From Haloarcula nitratireducens (GTDB lineage: Archaea; Halobacteriota; Halobacteria; Halobacteriales; Haloarculaceae): DNA of 31,784 bases. Within the stretch, counting starts at the first letter, position 1. Each line of letters opens with the position of its first letter. The DNA lies in the NCBI RefSeq assembly GCF_019599505.1, contig NZ_RKLT01000032.1, positions 1 to 31,784 of the forward strand, read 5' to 3'. Below are positions 23,757 through 30,552 of this stretch, piece after piece. The translations under genes were made by a program, and so were the position numbers. Below the pieces are notes generated by a model. The model saw nothing but the letters and a program-made list of their open reading frames with translations. It did not search any database and had not been told where the DNA came from.

Positions 23757-24076
23757 GCGTCGGCCTCGTCATCACTGGCATAGCGCTGCCGCAACTCCTC
23801 TTCACTGGCCTTGTCCTGTTTGCGTTCCTCTCGTAGCCGTTCGACTGCCGAGCGATCCTGTTCGTCGGTTTTCCCTTCCAGGACCCCACGTAGGTCTGTA
23901 ACCGAGTGGATGGGACGGACAACAATTTCGCCCTCCTCGGTGCGAACGAACTTCACACGACCAGGTGTGTCGATGTCCAGCTCTTCTCGGAACTCCTTGG
24001 GAATAGTCGCTTGCCCGCGCGACGAGACAGAAACTACTTTTTCAGACTCTGTTTTACTCATACTTTCTCTAGTCAT
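23753..24076 (-). CDS. vapB: AbrB/SpoVT-type antitoxin (VapB-like)
   Basis: 107 residues with the ATG at 24076 as start. ATGs at 24061 and 24097 are possible, and 24061 gives the more usual short N-terminus. VVSVSSRGQATIPKEFREELDIDTPGRVKFVRTEEGEIVVRPI is a swapped-hairpin AbrB domain that dimerises and binds the operon promoter. The C-terminal half is a charged helix (GKTDEQDRSAVERLREERKQDKASEEELRQRYAS), which would wrap the VapC active site. It overlaps the toxin gene by four bases. A TATA-like TTATGTATG lies upstream on the minus strand at about 24095-24103. Confidence 0.9.
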   Translation of the reverse strand: MTRESMSKTESEKVVSVSSRGQATIPKEFREELDIDTPGRVKFVRTEEGEIVVRPIHSVTDLRGVLEGKTDEQDRSAVERLREERKQDKASEEELRQRYASDDEADA

Positions 24077-24187
24077 TACTTCGTTCCAGTCATACATAAG
24101 GATACTGCTGGAGAATATCTCGAATCGCCCTATACTGAATCTCCTTCCTTCTAACCGTTCTCTGAAGCCATTGATGCTAGTAAGCGG

Positions 24188-24304
24188 GAGAACCTCCGGA
24201 AATACGGGGTGTGGTACGGAACCTACGGAAACGGTGGTGTCATAGCTATGCGGTTAGCCTACGGAAACTAACCCCCCACCTACGGAACCTACGGAAATAC
24301 TGGT
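24188..24304 (+). repeat. Origin-type repeats upstream of cdc6 (four copies, same direction)
   Basis: Four copies of a motif with consensus ACCTMCGGAAAC..TGGTG start at about 24190, 24218, 24256 and 24284. The third is framed by GGTTAG (24252-24257) and CTAACC (24268-24273). The same motif recurs at 27489-27966 and at 31588-31610. Iterated, directional motifs next to orc1/cdc6 are the expected binding sites (ORB-like) of the initiator. Confidence 0.85.
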
Positions 24305-24357
24305 CGCAGGTTTTTTGTGGTGTGCACAAGTGGGGCATACTAACGACAAGCCTCGTT

Positions 24358-25575
24358 ATGACTTCAGCCTTCGATGATTTATCCGAGAGCGCGATTTTCG
24401 CTAAGCGCGACGCTCTCGCCGATGAATACATACCCTCAGAAATTGTTGGGCGTGACGAAAAGAAAGAAGAGTACATGAATGCCCTCCTGCCCGTCTACAA
24501 AGGAGAAAGTCCAGATAATATCTTCCTCTACGGGCAGAACGGCGTCGGGAAGACTGCTGTTACTCACTGGGTACTCAATCAACTTGAAGCATCAGAGAAG
24601 CTCCAAACAGAGCTTGCAGTCCTTCATATCAACTGTGAAGGGGTGAATACGTCGTACCAACTAACGATTGAGCTCGCAAATCAGTTGATTCCAAATTCTG
24701 AGGATTACCTTCCCTCAACAGGGCATCCGGAAAGTAAGGTCTATTCTGTTTTCTTTGATCAGCTAGATAAGATCGGGGGTACTGCTCTCATCGTCCTTGA
24801 CGAAATTGACCACGTGGCAAATATCGATACATTCCTCTACAAAGCTACGCGTGCAGCGAGCTATGGCGATCTCACTGAGACGAAACTCGGCCTCATTGGG
24901 ATTAGCACCGATACTGCCTTTGGCGAGAATTTATCATCAGATGTCCGCTCATCTCTTCGTGAGCGCGTCATCGAATTTCCGCCATATGATGCCGGTCAGC
25001 TCGAAGAGGTCCTCCGCCAGCGTGTTGAGATCGCCTTTTACGATGATATCGTCACCAACGCCGCGATCACCTATGCGGCTGCCCTTGGGTCAAAGAACAG
25101 TGGTGATGCACGGATGGTTCTCGATTTAATTCGGATCGCTGGTGACTATGCTCGCGAGCGAGGAAAGGATTACGTCACGGATGATCTCGTCGAAGAAGCA
25201 ATGGATGAATACGAAATTGAACGGTCAATGTCTGTCTTAGCTGATCTCCCGGAAAACATCAAGATCGTCGTGTATGCCCTCGCAGTTCTCGAAGAGCGTG
25301 AGGACGACGAGGTTACATCATCCATTCTCTATGATCTCTATAGTGATTTTGCACAGATTGTCGGTCATGATCCCGTTTCAGAACGTCGAGCACGGGACTA
25401 CTACGGGCGGCTTGATGAGTTAAATATTATAGAATCTCAGGTGAAACACGACTCCTCGGGAGGGCAGTACAAGACTCATTCGCTGAACCATCCAACTAAT
25501 GAGGTACTCGCAGCACTTGATGAGACTATCAATACAATTGGCGTTGACAAGAGCGTTCAACACTTGGTCAGGTAG
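24358..25575 (+). CDS. Orc1/Cdc6-family replication initiator
   Basis: 405 residues from the ATG at 24358; the frame is open to 24211 but those bases are origin repeats. Residues 59-66 (GQNGVGKT) are Walker A and TALIVLDEIDHVAN is Walker B. LIGISTDTAF carries the sensor 1 region, and SGDARMVLDLIRIAGDYAR is the sensor 2/lid helix. The C-terminal 130 residues form the winged helix that reads origin repeats (SILYDLYSDFAQIVGHDPVSERRARDYYGRLDELNIIES). It binds the repeats, melts the origin and loads MCM. It is most probably the replicon's own initiator. Confidence 0.96.
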   Translation: MTSAFDDLSESAIFAKRDALADEYIPSEIVGRDEKKEEYMNALLPVYKGESPDNIFLYGQNGVGKTAVTHWVLNQLEASEKLQTELAVLHINCEGVNTSYQLTIELANQLIPNSEDYLPSTGHPESKVYSVFFDQLDKIGGTALIVLDEIDHVANIDTFLYKATRAASYGDLTETKLGLIGISTDTAFGENLSSDVRSSLRERVIEFPPYDAGQLEEVLRQRVEIAFYDDIVTNAAITYAAALGSKNSGDARMVLDLIRIAGDYARERGKDYVTDDLVEEAMDEYEIERSMSVLADLPENIKIVVYALAVLEEREDDEVTSSILYDLYSDFAQIVGHDPVSERRARDYYGRLDELNIIESQVKHDSSGGQYKTHSLNHPTNEVLAALDETINTIGVDKSVQHLVR

Positions 25576-25601
25576 TGGATTGAGCTGAGTGGTGACATCC
25601 T

Positions 25602-25621
25602 CCGTGCCGTGAACGGCGCGG
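25602..25621 (-). other. Right-end hairpin of the IS605 element (likely inside the omega-RNA)
   Basis: The stem CCGTGCCGT with ACGGCGCGG (one wobble) lies 22 bases after the tnpB stop. On the minus strand it is followed by GAGGATGTCAC, a common right end in haloarchaeal IS605 elements. In TnpB systems the guide RNA is read from the 3' end of tnpB across this end. That transcript is not visible directly here. Confidence 0.55.
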
Positions 25622-25643
25622 CTTCCCTGCATGGGAATACCGG

Positions 25644-26900
25644 CTAACCACCGGTAGTGGGTTCCGACCCAACCTCTCCGAGCGTCATCTGCCGTGGGTG
25701 GCTCTGCTCGGTGGGGGTCGCGGCGCTGTCACAGGCGCTCCCATCCCGTGAGATGTCATCGCCCGCCGATTTCACCGGCAGGCTCTCACCCCACGGGTCG
25801 TGACGGTCAGCGATGTTGACCGCCGCGTTGATGTCTGCGTGGTACTCCGACACCCAACATTCGTCATTCTGGCACCGGAACTCGTCGCCGTCCCGATACC
25901 CGATGTGGTCGCACTCGTGACACGTCTGGCTCGTGTACCCCGGCCGGACGTATTCAATTGGGAGGCCAGCCTCTCGCGCTTTCTCCTCGATGCGCTCTTG
26001 CAAGCGAGCAAACGCCCAGGCGTGGAGGCGTCGGTTCATCCACGCGCCGTAATCGAGGTCGTTGCGGATATCCGAGAGATCTTCCAGTACGATGACTGGC
26101 TTCTCAAACTGGCAGGCGTACTCAACGGCACGTCGAGACGCTTTCTCGATGATATCAGTGAGTGCGTTCTGATAGTGGTCGAATCGCTCGTCAATCCGCC
26201 ATTGGGCGGCGCCGCGCTCTTGAAGTCGCTTGAGCGTCGTGAACATCTCTTTGCGAAGATGGCGAGCGCGGCCACCGTTGATGAGTAGTGGATCAGTTGG
26301 AGCGCCCTGCTCGCAGGCACAGCCCGCGAGCAAGTGGGCTTCGCCAATATCGAAGCCGACTGGTGTTACGTCCTCGTTGGTCGGGTCGTCGTCGGGCTCT
26401 TCGACCGGGAACTCAACAGTGACGTGGAGTGTCCACAACGTATGATGGCGTTGCAGGCGGAGTTGTCCCGCCGACGCCTTACCGTCCATAAGGTCGTGCC
26501 ACAACTCCTCTTGGGCGGGATTGATACGAAGTGGGATCCAGAAGTTGGTGCCGCGACCGGGCTGTGGCACCCACCACGTAAACTCGTAGTCGCGTTCCGG
26601 CGAGTGGTCGAACTCGGCGGCTTGGTTGGTAAGTCGAACCGGGTGGTTGTCGTCCAACTCCTGTGCATCGTAGGTGCCGTGCAGTTGCGGGACGTAGTTG
26701 CACAGGGCCGCCTTCGCCTGATACGGCAGGTCGTAGGGCGTCACCACGTCGCTAGTGGCGGTCATCGTCTCGCACCCCGCCTCGAACGCCTCGTGGAGTC
26801 CTGCCCGGTAGGTGTCGAGCAGGTCACACAGTTTGCGCTCTTTGTGGGCTGTCGGCGGGGCGAGCGTAGCCTCCAGCGTTTTCGTGGCTGTCGCGGTCAT
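25644..26900 (-). CDS. tnpB: TnpB, RNA-guided nuclease of an IS605 element
   Basis: 418 residues. The RuvC-like catalytic acids are Asp184 (VGFDIGEAH), Glu273 (VLEDLSDI) and Asp356 (YHADINAA), all present. The target nucleic-acid zinc ribbon is complete with Cys327, Cys330, Cys343 and Cys348. The N-terminal wedge and helical region (residues 1-170) looks intact, and the C-terminus has a ~55-residue acidic tail usual in halophiles. TnpB cuts DNA at the transposon donor joint under guidance of the omega-RNA, favouring retention of the element. The start is the ATG at 26900, one base from the tnpA stop. Confidence 0.94.
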   Translation of the reverse strand: MTATATKTLEATLAPPTAHKERKLCDLLDTYRAGLHEAFEAGCETMTATSDVVTPYDLPYQAKAALCNYVPQLHGTYDAQELDDNHPVRLTNQAAEFDHSPERDYEFTWWVPQPGRGTNFWIPLRINPAQEELWHDLMDGKASAGQLRLQRHHTLWTLHVTVEFPVEEPDDDPTNEDVTPVGFDIGEAHLLAGCACEQGAPTDPLLINGGRARHLRKEMFTTLKRLQERGAAQWRIDERFDHYQNALTDIIEKASRRAVEYACQFEKPVIVLEDLSDIRNDLDYGAWMNRRLHAWAFARLQERIEEKAREAGLPIEYVRPGYTSQTCHECDHIGYRDGDEFRCQNDECWVSEYHADINAAVNIADRHDPWGESLPVKSAGDDISRDGSACDSAATPTEQSHPRQMTLGEVGSEPTTGG

Positions 26901-26901
26901 G

Positions 26902-27294
26902 CTACTGGTTTTCCACGTAGTCCATCAACACGTCGAGACTCACTTGGCCGGTCGTGGCGAGGAAATATCCCGGTTGCCAGAACGCATCTTCGAGCGTCTG
27001 TTTCACTTCGGGATATTCCTGCCGAATCCGGCGCGAGGTGACACCCTTGAGCGAGTTAATGAACTTCGTGAGGTCGGTGGTGGGTTTGGTCGTGAACAGG
27101 ATGTGAACGTGGTCGGTGCCGCCGTCTACGTTCTTGATGTCGGCCTCGAAGTCCTCTGCAATCTCGTGAGCGACTTCGGCTACGCGCTCCAGCCGTTCAT
27201 CCGTGAGGATGTCGGCACGGTACTTCGTGACGGTCACAAAGTGATATCGGAGCGCGTAGACCGTGTGTGACCCGGATTGCAGGTAAGACTCCAT
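26902..27294 (-). CDS. tnpA: TnpA, IS200-type Y1 single-strand transposase
   Basis: 130 residues, a usual length. The HUH metal motif is His62-Val-His64 in GGTDHVHILF. The nucleophile is probably Tyr126 and the third metal ligand Gln130 in DYVENQ, which is also the protein's end. It excises and inserts single-stranded DNA during replication. Intact catalytic residues and close fit to tnpB suggest the element can still move. Confidence 0.94.
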   Translation of the reverse strand: MESYLQSGSHTVYALRYHFVTVTKYRADILTDERLERVAEVAHEIAEDFEADIKNVDGGTDHVHILFTTKPTTDLTKFINSLKGVTSRRIRQEYPEVKQTLEDAFWQPGYFLATTGQVSLDVLMDYVENQ

Positions 27295-27488
27295 TTGGCC
27301 TCACCAGATATAGCACACCCAACTTTAACAATTCTTGTGCCGTGGGGTATTCGGTCGGGCAGACCCCCGTGGACTAACACACCGGGCTTACGCGATTCAC
27401 GCCCGCCGTGAACGGTGGGATTCTCTCGCTGAATCCAGATAGGGAAGCGATCATCTCAGATATTGAACGCGCCAGGGTGAGATATAGA

Positions 27489-27622
27489 TACCACCGTTTC
27501 CGGAGGTTCCGCACAGGGACCACTGTTTCCGCGGGTGATCGTCAGAAAACATGAAAAACGCAAGACGGCATAGAGATTTGGCTAGGTGAGACACACACCC
27601 TCCATTGTTTCCGCAGGTTCGG
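27489..27622 (-). repeat. Left arm of the origin: three repeats pointing left
   Basis: Three copies of the inverse motif (CACCGTTTCCGGAGGTTCC and relatives) lie at about 27489-27512, 27518-27538 and 27597-27622. They are the reverse complement of the copies at 24188-24304 and 27771-27966. GTTTCCG is constant in all three. Confidence 0.83.
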
Positions 27623-27770
27623 GTCAAGAGTGTCCGACGAATCCTATACCTCTAGATTACTAGAGAAGGCTTTATAGTATAGCAAGAAAAACCAGATCCG
27701 TACTGCAAACAAGAAGAAACACTAGCAGTGGAATATCTAGGTCGAGAAACGACACGGACAATCCTTCCAT
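27623..27770. other. AT-rich core between opposed origin repeats (candidate unwinding element)
   Basis: Between the leftward and rightward repeats lies an AT-rich stretch around 27640-27730 with TTTATAGTATAGC, an A-rich run, and the short inverted repeat CTCTAG-ATTA-CTAGAG at 27650-27665. Repeats facing outward on either side of an AT-rich tract is the usual plan of haloarchaeal origins. That it is the site of initiation is inferred. Confidence 0.6.
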
Positions 27771-27966
27771 CTCTACCTGCGGAAACGATGGGGAGTGTGT
27801 GTAGCTTCCCCCTTAACTCGACCACCGTCTTGTGGTTTTTCGACTAATTTCTCACCCCCTCCGGAAACAGTGCCCTGCCTTTGGAACCTCCGGAAACGAT
27901 GGTGTGGCTTCTGGAACCTACGGAAACATTGGGGTGGTCTACGGAACCTCCGGAAACACCGGTGTG
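27771..27966 (+). repeat. Right arm of the origin: five repeats pointing right
   Basis: Copies start at about 27773, 27855, 27883, 27912 and 27941. They share CCTMCGGAAAC followed by TGGTG or TGGGG; the last three are about 29 bases apart. They match the cluster upstream of cdc6. Confidence 0.85.
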
Positions 27967-28073
27967 TTGCTTCACTGTTCCTTTTCGTGACGAGCAGCTA
28001 TAGCTCCAAGATGAAGCACTATGGGGGTCTGCCACAATCGCTCAGTGGATGTTAGCTCTCGTCTCTTGATGAG

Positions 28074-28102
28074 ATTTTGTGCCCTCTCAGTGGGTGGAGA
28101 GG
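28074..28102 (+). promoter_or_regulatory. Conserved 5' hairpin leader, copy A
   Basis: ATTTTGTG leads into stem CCTCTC (28083-28088), loop AGTGGGTG, then stem GAGAGG (28097-28102). It ends 7 bases before the ATG at 28110. See copies B, C and D, which keep the flanks and pairing but change the stem sequence. Confidence 0.65.
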
Positions 28103-28109
28103 ATTCTCG

Positions 28110-29147
28110 ATGACTGACTCACCACTCAGTGCGTTCAGTAGCGATAGTACCGACCTCACACCTAACGCCGAGAGTGTCGCTCGCTGTGCAACCATCACGC
28201 CCGTACCCGATCGCGAGGGCATGTCGTGGAGTGATCCCGATAACGACTGGGGCCTCACGACTCGTCGGCCGTACTCGAGTATCCACACATCGGGTGGTCG
28301 AGCCCACCAACAACAGACTCGCTGGATTATTGATGGCGATGTTGGAGCTTACGTTGGGCAGTACGGCATCGACGAGGTGCGCTCGATTCCGAGCACCTAC
28401 GGCGAGTTCAGCAGTGTCGAAACAGACGTGACATTCGTCGATGGACTCGGTGCTCAGTATGGCTACGGGTTCGACGGCAGCGCAGTCGAGAAAGCACTAC
28501 GCGTGCTCACCGGCGGTGGCCGGTACTCCGCCTCGAAGTATTCGCTCATTCCCTGTGGTTGCCAGCCGTGGGTCTTGACTGGCCCTGAAGGCACGCTGCT
28601 GTGTAGTTGTGCGCCAGTCGACCGGCCTACTGAAGGGCGGCTCACGACCGAGGTCGAGACCGACACCAGCACGATAGCGGTTGAAGAACAGAACCAGACT
28701 GTCCTCGACGGCGTCCATCAGTTCACCTGGCTCATCGAGGACTCGCTGGGCGGCCGGATCACTGAGGTCGAGTACCAGCGCTCCCGTGGTGAGACACAGC
28801 ACGTCTTCGTCGACGACGAGGCCGACGAGCAGTGGGCGATCAGCGCCGGGGACCTCGCACAGTTGGCGTCATTGACGACCGACCCATCGAGTATCCAGGG
28901 CAGCGTTGGACGAGGTATCCAGCCGCCCCGTGGGGGTGAGACAATCGTCGCCGAGTGGGATGGACCCGAGCATCCGGTCGGATATCTACAGGACGGGGAC
29001 GTCATCGCTGGCTACGAGTTCTGCTGGGAGACACCCGCCGGCGCTCTCGAAGACGTCGCGACGGTGCGGACCTATCGCCTCACACAATCGTATGGGACGT
29101 GGACCGTTGAGTATCGCACCGACCGCATCGCGACGGTCGTGCCCTGA
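28110..29147 (+). CDS. Hypothetical haloarchaeal plasmid protein
   Basis: 345 residues from the ATG at 28110; an upstream in-frame ATG at 28077 lies inside the hairpin leader and is unlikely. Soluble and acidic, with no membrane segment. The middle has a CGCQPW segment and CSC about 15 residues later, a possible zinc knuckle. The protein is rich in beta-type strands (TRWIIDGDVGAYVGQYGIDEV; GYLQDGDVIAGYEFCWETP). No catalytic motif or family is recognised. It lies between the origin and the PCNA-like gene and shares their leader hairpin, so a replication or plasmid-maintenance role is a reasonable but unproven guess. Confidence 0.8.
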   Translation: MTDSPLSAFSSDSTDLTPNAESVARCATITPVPDREGMSWSDPDNDWGLTTRRPYSSIHTSGGRAHQQQTRWIIDGDVGAYVGQYGIDEVRSIPSTYGEFSSVETDVTFVDGLGAQYGYGFDGSAVEKALRVLTGGGRYSASKYSLIPCGCQPWVLTGPEGTLLCSCAPVDRPTEGRLTTEVETDTSTIAVEEQNQTVLDGVHQFTWLIEDSLGGRITEVEYQRSRGETQHVFVDDEADEQWAISAGDLAQLASLTTDPSSIQGSVGRGIQPPRGGETIVAEWDGPEHPVGYLQDGDVIAGYEFCWETPAGALEDVATVRTYRLTQSYGTWTVEYRTDRIATVVP

Positions 29148-29183
29148 TCGAGAGCGTCGGTTCGCATCATTCTGCGCGTGTCG

Positions 29184-29213
29184 ATTTTGTGCTTCCCCGA
29201 TGGGTGAGGGAAG
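29184..29213 (+). promoter_or_regulatory. Conserved 5' hairpin leader, copy B
   Basis: ATTTTGTG, then stem CTTCCC (29192-29197), loop CGATGGGTGA, stem GGGAAG (29208-29213). It ends 5 bases before the ATG at 29219. It has the same ATTTTGTG and GGGTG as copy A with a different but still pairing stem. Confidence 0.65.
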
Positions 29214-29218
29214 TCACA

Positions 29219-30079
29219 ATGAGTACCGATCAGCAGCAGCCAGCCGACGAACAGGAGCCAGCAACCGAGACGCCCGACACGCCGGACGGAGGTACAGATA
29301 ACGATGCGACTGCGCCCTTTACTGGGCCAACCCCGACGCAGTTCGACCTTGTGGCAGACGTTGCAGTCCTCAAACCTATCTTCGAGGTGGCCGCCAGCCT
29401 CGTCGAGCAATGTCGGATAGCTGTCTCGGCGGATGGGCTTGCAATGCGGGCCGTCGATGCCGAATGTATTTCGATGCTCGAGCTGCGAGTGGATGCAGCG
29501 TCATTCGACCGCTTCGACGTCACGGAGGGCGTCCTCGGCGTGAACGTTCAGCACGTCGTGGATGCGTTGTCAGTCGGTGATGCAGACGACGTTGGGCGAC
29601 TCACGCTGAACGCCAGTGCGAGCGAACTCGAGGTGGACGTCGACGGAATCACCCGGACGACCGAACTTATCCCGACCGAGTCCATCAGAACGCCGCCGAA
29701 TCTGCCCGAGATCGAGTCCCCGGCGACGTGTCACATCTCGCGGCCGGACCTCTCGTTTGCGCTGTCCGCCGCCGGTGTTCTCTCGGAACGGGTCGAGATC
29801 GACGTCGATGCCGACGACGGGGAACTTCGATTCTGCGCCAACGGCGACATCGATAGTATGGTGTACCGTCGTGAACCACAGGAACTGGTCGCGTTCGAGC
29901 CTGCCGACGCACTGGCGCGGTTCGAAACGAGTCGCCTCCGCACTATCGACCGTGCCCTGCCGGGGGAGGCTCCTCGGAAACTTGAGGTGGGCCAGCACAA
30001 TCCCGTGCGAATTAGCGCACCATTCCCCGACGCCGAAGGCGTCTGTCAGTTCATGGTCGCACCGAAGCTGCCAACCTAA
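29219..30079 (+). CDS. PCNA-like DNA sliding clamp
   Basis: 286 residues from the ATG at 29219. An acidic Gln/Thr/Asp-rich extension of about 40 residues precedes two clamp domains. The first starts FDLVADVAVLKPIFEVAASLVEQCRIAVSADGLAMRAVDAECISMLELRVDAASF, the classic PCNA pattern. The second ends LEVGQHNPVRISAPFPDAEGVCQFMVAPKLPT. PCNA is a ring holding polymerase and other enzymes on DNA; haloarchaea have a chromosomal copy, so this is an extra plasmid-borne one. The interdomain loop is altered and the N-terminal extension is unusual. It may form its own ring or mix with the host clamp. Confidence 0.9.
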   Translation: MSTDQQQPADEQEPATETPDTPDGGTDNDATAPFTGPTPTQFDLVADVAVLKPIFEVAASLVEQCRIAVSADGLAMRAVDAECISMLELRVDAASFDRFDVTEGVLGVNVQHVVDALSVGDADDVGRLTLNASASELEVDVDGITRTTELIPTESIRTPPNLPEIESPATCHISRPDLSFALSAAGVLSERVEIDVDADDGELRFCANGDIDSMVYRREPQELVAFEPADALARFETSRLRTIDRALPGEAPRKLEVGQHNPVRISAPFPDAEGVCQFMVAPKLPT

Positions 30080-30121
30080 TTGCGCTTTCGGGCGAAAAGC
30101 TCCGGACAAAGTGGTGTGTTG

Positions 30122-30163
30122 CTAACCAACACTCCGGTGCATAACTCGTTGGCTGTTGGTTAG
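30122..30163. repeat. Perfect 10-bp inverted repeat after the clamp gene
   Basis: CTAACCAACA (30122-30131) and TGTTGGTTAG (30154-30163) are exact inverse complements with a 22-base gap. A T-run follows at 30168-30171, so it may be a terminator for the clamp gene or an operator for the next one. Confidence 0.75.
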
Positions 30164-30167
30164 TCAG

Positions 30168-30196
30168 TTTTCTGTCCCCCTTTCGAAGTGAGGGGG
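30168..30196 (+). promoter_or_regulatory. Conserved 5' hairpin leader, copy C
   Basis: TTTTCTGT, stem CCCCC (30176-30180), loop TTTCGAAGTGA, stem GGGGG (30192-30196). It ends 17 bases before the ATG at 30214. Confidence 0.65.
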
Positions 30197-30213
30197 CAAC
30201 CTCTCGTGACAGT

Positions 30214-30477
30214 ATGGACGAGACGATTCCAAATTACGAACGGTTCGAGCGCCGCCAGCTAGCTACCGACCGCGACACCGGAACGGATTCACTTCGTATC
30301 GACGAGTCGCTTGCACACGATCTTGTTGAGGACCTCCGTGCTGCGGGAGTGGTCGACGTCATCCCAGCGGAGCAACTGCTCGCCCACTCGCTGTCAGGAG
30401 AAGTCTTCGAGTCGAATCAAGCGCTCGCGTACTTCCACGTGGGCTGGGCGGCCGCGAAGTCCCGAAACGACGAGTAG
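30214..30477 (+). CDS. Small hypothetical protein
   Basis: 87 residues, ATG at 30214. It is acidic and mostly helical: SLRIDESLAHDLVEDLRAAGVVDVIPAEQLLAHSLSGEVFESNQALAYFHVGWAAAKSRNDE. No cysteines and no known motif. It is preceded by leader copy C and followed within 14 bases by leader copy D, so it is cotranscribed with the ArdC-like gene. Its size and position could suit a partner or anti-host-defence protein, but I do not recognise it. Confidence 0.75.
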   Translation: MDETIPNYERFERRQLATDRDTGTDSLRIDESLAHDLVEDLRAAGVVDVIPAEQLLAHSLSGEVFESNQALAYFHVGWAAAKSRNDE

Positions 30478-30490
30478 CTCCCAGCCGGCG

Positions 30491-30521
30491 ATTTTCTGAC
30501 CCCCCGGAGGAGGTGCGGGGG
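30491..30521 (+). promoter_or_regulatory. Conserved 5' hairpin leader, copy D
   Basis: ATTTTCTGA, stem CCCCC (30501-30505), loop GGAGGAGGTGC, stem GGGGG (30517-30521). It begins only 14 bases after the previous stop and ends 31 bases before the ATG at 30553. The loop contains SD-like GGAGGAGGTG. Confidence 0.65.
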
Positions 30522-30552
30522 CGTACCCGAGAGTGCGTCCCGACAGAATCCA

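Larger units (their letters stand above)
25590..27425 (-). mobile_element. IS200/IS605-family insertion sequence (complete)
   Basis: It contains tnpA (26902-27294) and tnpB (25644-26900) on the minus strand. Imperfect hairpins occur near both ends: CCGTGCCGT/ACGGCGCGG at 25602-25621 and CCCGCCGT/ACGGTGGG at 27403-27420. Members of this family have such subterminal hairpins instead of inverted ends and make no target duplication. Exact tips cannot be set without an empty site; 25590 and 27425 are estimates. It lies between the cdc6 gene and the larger origin repeat cluster. Confidence 0.8.

Noticed and set aside
24211..24357. N-terminal extension of the cdc6 frame
   Set aside because: These bases are the origin repeats; the protein family begins at the ATG at 24358.
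27489..27966. CRISPR-like array
   Set aside because: Copies vary, change direction and have irregular spacing. They match the motif upstream of cdc6, so origin repeats are the better explanation.
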